DNA of 39,141 nt from CAYVTD01 sp964454445 (GTDB lineage Bacteria; Bacteroidota; Ignavibacteria; Kapaibacteriales; UBA2268). The stretch's first letter is position 1, and the number at the start of each line of letters is the position of its first letter. Below, in pieces: positions 33,659 to 39,141 of the stretch. The stretch spans positions 1 through 39,141 of the forward strand of contig CAYVTD010000030.1 of assembly GCA_964454445.1 (NCBI GenBank). Direction: 5' to 3'. A program made the translations under genes and the position numbers. Under the pieces are notes generated by a model. It was not told the origin of the DNA. It worked only from the letters and a program-made list of their open reading frames with translations, and did not search any database.

Positions 33659-35944
33659 ATGCAAGAGAAAGTATCGATGATTTTTGGCGGTCGTGAGTAT
33701 TCGCTGGAAACAGGTAAATATGCAAAATTTGCAAGCGGTGCCGTTATGGTCAGATGCGGCGACACAATGGTTTTGGTTACTTCAACGGCAGACCAAACAC
33801 CAAAAGACAATATTGATTACCTGCCTTTACAGGTGGAATATCGTGAAAAAACAGCTGCTGCAGGTAAAATCCCAGGTGGTTTTTTAAAACGTGAGGGCAG
33901 ACCAAGAGACCACGAAATCCTTTCTGCACGCCTTATCGACAGACCCATTCGCCCGATGATCCCTAAAACTTGGAATTACGAAACTCAGGTGGTTGCCACA
34001 ATCTATTCTTCTGAACCTGATGTAGAAGCCGATACGCTTGCTGCTGTAGCCGCGTCTGCTTCGCTGATGATTTCTGATATTCCCTTCAATGGTCCTGTCT
34101 CTCAGGTAAGCGTCGGCAGGATTAATGGTGAATTTGTGATTAATCCATCACATAAATTGCTTGCAGATTCAGATATTTTTATGAATGTTGCAGGCACAGA
34201 TACCTCGATTACTATGGTCGAAGGAGAATCTAAAGAAATTTCGGAGGAAACCTTTCTTGCCGCACTCGATTTTGCACATCAGCATATAAGACAACTCAAC
34301 GATTTACAAAGAGAGCTCTTTGCAAAAGCCCACAAAGAAAAACGTGAATTTAAGGGTCTTGAAGTTCCTGAAGATATTGCTGCCTTGATTGAAGATACTA
34401 TTGGCGAAGAAATGAAGGAATATGTCCATAGAATTACAACAAAAAAAGAGCGATCCGAAACTCGCACCTTGCTTAATGACAAAGCCACAACATCAGTATT
34501 AGAAAAATATGCTGATTCGGAAGAATATGATGAAACTTTGTTGAAGCTTTATGTTTCAGAGTGCTTTGGCAAGCTCGAAAAAAAATTTATGCGGAATATG
34601 ATTCTTAACGAGAGTAAGCGCCTCGATGGTCGAAGCCTAACAGAAATCAGGCAAATAAACTGTGAAGTCGGGCCCTTGCCCCGAGCTCACGGCTCTGCGC
34701 TTTTCACAAGAGGCGAAACTCAGAGCCTGACAACAGCAACTCTTGGCACGAAGCAAGACGAACAAATGATTGATGGGCTTTTGCCTACCTACACATCGAA
34801 ATTTATGCTTCACTATAATTTCCCGCCTTTTTGCACAGGCGAAACCGGGAAATTTGGCGGCACCGGAAGACGCGAAATCGGGCACGGTAATCTTGCCGAA
34901 AGGGCATTGAAAAATCAACTTCCAAATACAGAAGATTTCCCTTATACAATCAGAGTGGTTTCCGACATTTTAGAATCTAATGGCTCTTCTTCGATGGCAA
35001 CTGTATGTGCTGGCAGCCTGGCTTTGTTTAATGCCGGTGTACCAGTAAAAAAAGCGGTTGCGGGCATTGCCATGGGACTAATCAAAGAAGGCGATAAAGT
35101 AGCTGTCCTTAGCGATATTCTTGGCGATGAAGACTTTTTAGGCGATATGGACTTTAAAGTTGCTGGCACAGCCGACGGCATTACAGCCTGCCAAATGGAT
35201 ATTAAAATCGAAGGACTTTCCATCGATATTATGAAAGCAGCTTTAAATCAGGCACGCGAAGGCAGAATGCACATCCTTTCGAAAATGAACGAAGTTATCG
35301 ATAAGCCAAACGACGACATTTCTCCTTATGCCCCAAGATTTACTTCCATTCAAGTGCCTACCGATATGATAGGCACAATTATCGGTCCCGGTGGCGAGAC
35401 AATTAGAAGTATTGTTACAGAAACTGAAACTGAGATAAACATCGAAGACGACGGTACTGTGATGATTGCTTCTGTGAATAAGGAGCAAACCGATCAAGCT
35501 ATTGCAATGATTCAGGGATTAATTCAAAAACCAGAGGAAGGCAAAATATACAAGGGCAAAGTGAAAGAAATCCGCGAAGGCTTGGGCGCGTTTGTCGAAA
35601 TATTGCCAAAAAAGACAGGTTTGTTGCATATTTCCCAGCTTTCGTACCAGCACACCGAAAACGTTAGCGATATGCTAGAAGTCGGTCAAGAAATCGAAGT
35701 CAAACTACTCGAAATATCCAAAGACGGCAAATATCGGCTCAGTATGAAAGCAACCCAACCGAGACCTGAAGGATTAGAAGAACGCGAAGAAAGAAGAGAT
35801 GACTATAGACGCGACGACAGACGTGATTCCAGACGCGACGACAGACGTGATTCCAGAGGTGGCGACAGACGTGATTCCAGAGGTGGCGATAGACGTGATT
35901 CCAGAGGTGGCGGTGGAAGACCTCCTCAAAGAAGAAGGGATTAG
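33659..35944 (+). CDS. pnp: Polyribonucleotide nucleotidyltransferase (PNPase)
   Basis: A 761-aa 3'-to-5' phosphorolytic exoribonuclease, a trimer in the RNA degradosome. It has a first RNase PH domain (about 10-145), an alpha-helical linker (about 150-300), a second RNase PH domain (about 315-545, with FMLHYNFPPF, GRREIGHGNLAERAL, and the catalytic aspartates of GDMDFKVAG near 494), a KH domain (about 555-615, GTIIGPGGETIRSI), an S1 domain (about 625-695, GKVKEIREGLGAFVEIL), and an Arg/Asp/Ser/Gly-rich tail from about 705. The tail is encoded by 24-bp direct repeats and is probably disordered and RNA-binding. It lies 100 bp after rpsO beyond a terminator. Confidence 0.96.
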   Translation: MQEKVSMIFGGREYSLETGKYAKFASGAVMVRCGDTMVLVTSTADQTPKDNIDYLPLQVEYREKTAAAGKIPGGFLKREGRPRDHEILSARLIDRPIRPMIPKTWNYETQVVATIYSSEPDVEADTLAAVAASASLMISDIPFNGPVSQVSVGRINGEFVINPSHKLLADSDIFMNVAGTDTSITMVEGESKEISEETFLAALDFAHQHIRQLNDLQRELFAKAHKEKREFKGLEVPEDIAALIEDTIGEEMKEYVHRITTKKERSETRTLLNDKATTSVLEKYADSEEYDETLLKLYVSECFGKLEKKFMRNMILNESKRLDGRSLTEIRQINCEVGPLPRAHGSALFTRGETQSLTTATLGTKQDEQMIDGLLPTYTSKFMLHYNFPPFCTGETGKFGGTGRREIGHGNLAERALKNQLPNTEDFPYTIRVVSDILESNGSSSMATVCAGSLALFNAGVPVKKAVAGIAMGLIKEGDKVAVLSDILGDEDFLGDMDFKVAGTADGITACQMDIKIEGLSIDIMKAALNQAREGRMHILSKMNEVIDKPNDDISPYAPRFTSIQVPTDMIGTIIGPGGETIRSIVTETETEINIEDDGTVMIASVNKEQTDQAIAMIQGLIQKPEEGKIYKGKVKEIREGLGAFVEILPKKTGLLHISQLSYQHTENVSDMLEVGQEIEVKLLEISKDGKYRLSMKATQPRPEGLEEREERRDDYRRDDRRDSRRDDRRDSRGGDRRDSRGGDRRDSRGGGGRPPQRRRD
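35812..35907 (+). repeat. Four 24-bp direct repeats encoding the PNPase tail
   Basis: Four in-frame 24-bp units at 35812, 35836, 35860 and 35884 share the core ACGTGATTCCAG and encode an 8-residue DRRDSRxx repeat. Unit length is a multiple of three, so copy-number change would lengthen or shorten the tail without a frameshift. Confidence 0.88.
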
Positions 35945-35990
35945 TATTTAACAAAATTTTTTTAAAAAGCGACTCTGGCTTGTTAAAATA

Positions 35991-36878
35991 TCAAAACACA
36001 AAAGTAACTCCAAAATAGAAACTATCGTAACTTAGCGGTTCTTTCGACTTGAAGGGCCAATTCTGATTATATCTTCTAAGCTCATAAATCAAATAAGAGA
36101 CCAAGCTTTTTGCTATGAAATTAGCATAAGGGGTTTCGTTGGGGTTTTGCCAGATGTATTCATAAGCAAGGTAATCGATAGTTCTTTGTATTGACAGTTC
36201 TAATGTGGAAGACAATGCTACTTGCAGCAGATTGATTCCGTGCATAACAACGGAGTGGTTGTAGGCAATGCTTGCTTGCATAAAGTTTGTTATGCTATAA
36301 CTAATGCCTGACTCGAACTCAGTGCCGAATCGAAATGTCTCGTCGAATATATTCAATTTCTTTTGGTCTCTTTCTATTAAGCTGGGCCATTCCACATCAA
36401 TTCTCGACCAATTAAGGGCTCCAGTGTGGTCGAATGTAAGATACTGGTTTTTGCCAATCACAAAACCATATCCATTTCTGAATGCAAAGCCAAAGCGCCA
36501 GGCATCTGTTGGTATTCCTTTAAATTCCCAGGACTTTGGCTTTAAACCAGAAGAATTCGACTGTAAATAGATGTATTCGTTTGCCATATAAACCCGGCCG
36601 GGAGCGTCAATTTCCTCATTGAAACGGATAAATCCATATCTCAGTTCGATATTGAAGCTGGGAGCTAATTTTGTTTGAAAATTTTTTGCTATCGACAACT
36701 TGGAAACTCCAGAATGTAAACTCATTAAACTGTAATTCTCGAGTTTTTTTGGATATCGGTAGATTTCTGCAAGATACTGCTGAAATTTCGATTGGGCGCT
36801 CGTATCTTGTGCCACTTCCGAGTAAAGCGGAGAAAACGAACAAATTACAAGAATTGAAAATAATATCGTCTTAAACAA
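35991..36878 (-). CDS. Unrecognised exported protein, outer-membrane barrel-like
   Basis: I do not recognise this 295-aa protein. The N-terminus is a signal peptide (FKTILFSILVICSFSPLYS). The rest is rich in alternating beta-strand patterns with aromatic residues (IELRYGFIRF, WRFGFAFRNGYGFVIG, FGTEFESGISYSI), and the last residues YFGVTFVF end in phenylalanine, as in outer-membrane barrels. The first codon appears to be TTG at 36878, with an in-frame stop just upstream and no early ATG, so the start is uncertain. It converges on pnp, 46 bp apart, and is divergent from the metal permease genes. A substrate cannot be named. Confidence 0.72.
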   Translation of the reverse strand: MFKTILFSILVICSFSPLYSEVAQDTSAQSKFQQYLAEIYRYPKKLENYSLMSLHSGVSKLSIAKNFQTKLAPSFNIELRYGFIRFNEEIDAPGRVYMANEYIYLQSNSSGLKPKSWEFKGIPTDAWRFGFAFRNGYGFVIGKNQYLTFDHTGALNWSRIDVEWPSLIERDQKKLNIFDETFRFGTEFESGISYSITNFMQASIAYNHSVVMHGINLLQVALSSTLELSIQRTIDYLAYEYIWQNPNETPYANFIAKSLVSYLIYELRRYNQNWPFKSKEPLSYDSFYFGVTFVF

Positions 36879-36964
36879 AATATATCAGAAATTTTTTTTG
36901 AATCTAATGCAATGTGTTTCTTATAACGTTTTTATTAGAAATTATTATTGATTGATTGTAAAAA

Positions 36965-36999
36965 CAAATTTATGAAGAGTACAAAAATAGGATACAAAA
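36965..36999 (-). promoter_or_regulatory. Candidate Bacteroidota-type promoter of the exported-protein gene
   Basis: On the minus strand TTTTG (36995-36999) precedes TAAATTTG (36965-36972) by 22 nt, fitting a TTTG / TAnnTTTG -33/-7 pair. The start codon lies about 87 bp downstream. It is the only element in the window for which I see both halves. Confidence 0.45.
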
Positions 37000-37085
37000 T
37001 ACTTTTTTTTATCAAGAACTTATACTAATATTAGATTTTTTTCGAGTTAAGATAGAAAAGTTACGGATTTTTTAATGAAAATAAT

Positions 37086-38246
37086 ATGTTTGAGATAATA
37101 GAAACATTAATCACTGACCATACGTTGCGTACAGTGGCTATAGGCTCAGCTATGATAGGCATTGCATCTGGGACTCTCGGATGTTTTGCATTTTTACGCC
37201 GTCAAGGGCTTGTGGGCGATGTTGTTGCCCATTCCTCGCTAGCCGGCATTACTATCGGTTTTCTTGTTTCTTATGCTTTAAGTCAGTCTGGTGGAAAAAA
37301 TCCTTTTGTTTTGCTTTTAGGAGCAGCAGTAGCAGGTATATTGGCAATGCTTTTAGTTTCGGGGATAATGAACAAAACGAAGATAAAAAGTGATGCAGCA
37401 CTTGGGCTTATGCTAGCTATTTTTTTTGGAACAGGTATATTTATATTAAAATTAATACAGCAAAATGCACTTAAGGGCAATATGGGCTTGCAGACATATA
37501 TCTTTGGTATGGCAGCAGCAATGACTCAAGACGATATTCTGTTAATATCCATTCTTGGATTTATTGTAATATTTGTTACTTTGTTGTTTTGGAAAGAGTT
37601 TAAAATACATACTTTTGATGCAAGCTATACGGAAAGTATCGGTTTCAATAGCAGCTTACTCGATAAAATACTTTCTGGTGCCATAGTGATAGCAATAGTA
37701 ATTGGATTACAAGCTGTTGGGGTAATATTGATGGTCACTATGCTCGTAGCCCCACCTTCAGCCGCAAGACAATGGACAAACAAGCTTGGACAGATGGTGT
37801 TTCTTTCGGCTTTTTTTGGAGCTATTTCGGGAGTTGGCGGAGCTATTGTCAGTTCGTTTTCTCAAAGTTTGCCTACTGGTCCGACGATAGTGCTTTTTGC
37901 AACAGGAATTGTCGGTTTTTCAATGCTTTTTGCTCCTAAACGTGGAATTATTGCTGTGTGGCTCAAAGGATTATTGAGTAAAAGAAATGTATTTCTCGAC
38001 AGAGTGATGCTCGACTTGTATTTATTGGAGATAAACCACGAAGGTTCTGATTACACAGGGCACAAATCTGCGGTACTAAAAACAATGACATCGCAAAAGG
38101 CAGCTATAAGAAAAACGCTTTCCATTCTCGAAAAACTTGGCATGGTCGAGCTAAAAGATGCTAAAAATGACCTCTGGAAGCTAACGCCATCAGGTTCGGG
38201 CAGAGCAAAACAAATTATCAACAAACGATTGCAAAATGCTGTATGA
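37086..38246 (+). CDS. Metal ABC transporter permease with C-terminal winged-helix-like domain
   Basis: A 386-aa inner-membrane permease of the ABC-3 (zinc/manganese/iron) family. About eight hydrophobic segments run from residue 15 to 295, with the family signatures RRQGLVGDVVAHSSLAGI and VGVILMVTMLVAPPSAAR. Residues 301-386 are soluble: LDLYLLE, HKSAVLKTMTSQKAAIRKTL, SILEKLGMVELK and WKLTPSGSGRAKQI form a helix-turn-helix plus wing pattern like DtxR/MarR-type winged helices. This may be a metal sensor or a regulatory cytoplasmic domain; that is inference. The gene starts the operon and overlaps a second permease gene by 4 bp. The ATPase and solute-binding protein are not in the window. Confidence 0.87.
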   Translation: MFEIIETLITDHTLRTVAIGSAMIGIASGTLGCFAFLRRQGLVGDVVAHSSLAGITIGFLVSYALSQSGGKNPFVLLLGAAVAGILAMLLVSGIMNKTKIKSDAALGLMLAIFFGTGIFILKLIQQNALKGNMGLQTYIFGMAAAMTQDDILLISILGFIVIFVTLLFWKEFKIHTFDASYTESIGFNSSLLDKILSGAIVIAIVIGLQAVGVILMVTMLVAPPSAARQWTNKLGQMVFLSAFFGAISGVGGAIVSSFSQSLPTGPTIVLFATGIVGFSMLFAPKRGIIAVWLKGLLSKRNVFLDRVMLDLYLLEINHEGSDYTGHKSAVLKTMTSQKAAIRKTLSILEKLGMVELKDAKNDLWKLTPSGSGRAKQIINKRLQNAV

Positions 38247-39141
38247 TTGAGCTTAATATCATTTTAATTGCAGTATTTACTGCATCTGCTGCAGCACTTT
38301 CAGGAGTTTTTCTTGTTCTAAGGAAAATGTCTTTGATGAGCGATGCCATAAGCCATGCCGTTTTGCCGGGTATTGTTGTAGCTTTTTTGATAACCCGCGA
38401 CTTGCAATCGCCTTTTTTGATTGTTGGAGCGGCTGCTACGGGACTGGTGATGGTTTTCATAATTGAATTGATAAATAAAACCAAGCTTGTGAAGGAAGAT
38501 GCTGCCATTGGGCTCGTTTTTCCCGCTTTGTTTAGTATAGGAGTTATTCTAATTTCGCAGAATCTTTCAGATGTCCATCTATGCGAAGAAACTGTGCTAA
38601 CTGGCGATATTGTGCTTTCGTCTATTAACAGTATTCAACTTTTTGGGGTTGACATAGGTCCAAAATCTATGTATGTAATGGCGGGTTTGCTATTAATAAA
38701 TATTGTATTTATTAGCTTGTTTTTCAAAGAATTAAAGCTAAGCACCTTCGATCCGCTGCTTGCCTCTTCGTTGGGCTTTAATATAAGTCTGATTAATTAT
38801 TCGTTTATGGCTATTGTGTCAGTAACGGCTGTTGGAGCATTTGATTCTGTCGGTTCGATACTTGTCATTGCTTTGATGATAGCTCCGGCAGTTTCGGCTT
38901 ATTTGCTGACAGACAAATTGAAAATGATGCTACTATTAAGCGTCCTATTCGGAATTGTATCGGCAATATTTGGTTTTTATATTTCTGTTTTGTTGAACAG
39001 TTCGCCATCGGGCAGCATGGCAATGACAGCAGGGTTTTTATTTTTGCTTGTCTATCTGTTTGCGCCCGTAAAAGGCATTGTGGCAGTAGCCCGCAGAAAA
39101 AAAAGGCACAACCGTGTATTTTCCCAAAAAATACTTGCCCT
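38243..39141 (+). CDS. Second metal ABC transporter permease, 3' end outside window
   Basis: An open frame of 299 codons running off the window, starting with the ATGA overlap with the previous gene. It is a second ABC-3 family permease (LRKMSLMSDAISHAVLPGI, DAAIGLVFPALFSIGV, SVGSILVIALMIAPAVSAYL) with about eight hydrophobic segments, so the two would form a heterodimeric channel as in the MntC/MntD or TroC/TroD type. The segment between SQNLSDVHL and VLTGDIVL is typical of the second subunit. After the last membrane segment the sequence VARRKKRHNRVFSQKILAL resembles the linker that leads into the winged-helix domain of the first permease, so a similar C-terminal domain may follow beyond the edge. 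Confidence 0.88.
   Translation, partial: MIELNIILIAVFTASAAALSGVFLVLRKMSLMSDAISHAVLPGIVVAFLITRDLQSPFLIVGAAATGLVMVFIIELINKTKLVKEDAAIGLVFPALFSIGVILISQNLSDVHLCEETVLTGDIVLSSINSIQLFGVDIGPKSMYVMAGLLLINIVFISLFFKELKLSTFDPLLASSLGFNISLINYSFMAIVSVTAVGAFDSVGSILVIALMIAPAVSAYLLTDKLKMMLLLSVLFGIVSAIFGFYISVLLNSSPSGSMAMTAGFLFLLVYLFAPVKGIVAVARRKKRHNRVFSQKILA

Overview
The window is AT-rich bacterial chromosome from the FCB superphylum (Bacteroidota/Chlorobiota/Ignavibacteriota/Kapabacteria side). The reasons are a 1445-residue secreted protein with a type IX secretion sorting domain, a DUF3127 protein with an SSB-like tail, OmpA-family and other outer-membrane-type proteins, and scattered TAnnTTTG promoter elements of the Bacteroidota type. 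I cannot assign a genus. A 100-base run of N at 15310-15409 shows that this is a draft scaffold.

Region 1 (1-3225, minus strand): a tight operon argF - arcC - ATCase-like gene - DNA methyltransferase. The first three enzymes all handle carbamoyl phosphate. The ATCase-like protein keeps the carbamoyl-phosphate site but has lost residues that bind or activate aspartate in the E. coli enzyme. A 431-bp spacer follows, containing an out-of-character GC-rich island (about 3311-3450).

Region 2 (3657-9212, minus strand): an OsmC-family protein, a 642-aa OmpA-family envelope protein, a UDP-glucuronate decarboxylase and a DUF255/YyaL thioredoxin-fold protein, probably read in that order. Region 3 (9535-14085, plus strand): an MBL-fold hydrolase, serS, and a 713-aa fused alcohol-dehydrogenase/Gfo-Idh-MocA oxidoreductase, with a marked base-composition swing across serS and the fusion gene.

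Region 4 (14086-15879): an accessory-looking islet. It holds an unrecognised protein with a C-terminal FN3-like segment, an AT-only inverted repeat, extremely AT-rich flanks, the assembly gap, and a 21-bp tandem array that abuts the gap. Region 5 (15880-18706): obgE and the DUF3127 gene (minus), then anmK (plus). Region 6 (18974-26263): the large T9SS cargo protein closed by a clear intrinsic terminator, an acyl-CoA carboxylase beta subunit, and a convergent glutaryl-CoA dehydrogenase.

Region 7 (26369-35944, plus strand): the classic translation/RNA-processing block nusA - infB - rbfA - truB - ribF - rpsO - pnp. It has a terminator-like hairpin in the nusA leader and another terminator between rpsO and pnp; rimP is not in its usual place before nusA. 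Region 8 (35991-39141): an unrecognised outer-membrane-type protein (minus), then two overlapping metal ABC permease genes (plus). The first permease carries a C-terminal winged-helix-like domain; the second runs off the window.

Most of the window is housekeeping. The items most worth a second look are the altered ATCase-like transcarbamylase beside carbamate kinase, the GC-rich intergenic island, the candidate nusA attenuator, the permease-winged-helix fusion, and the repeat islet around the gap.
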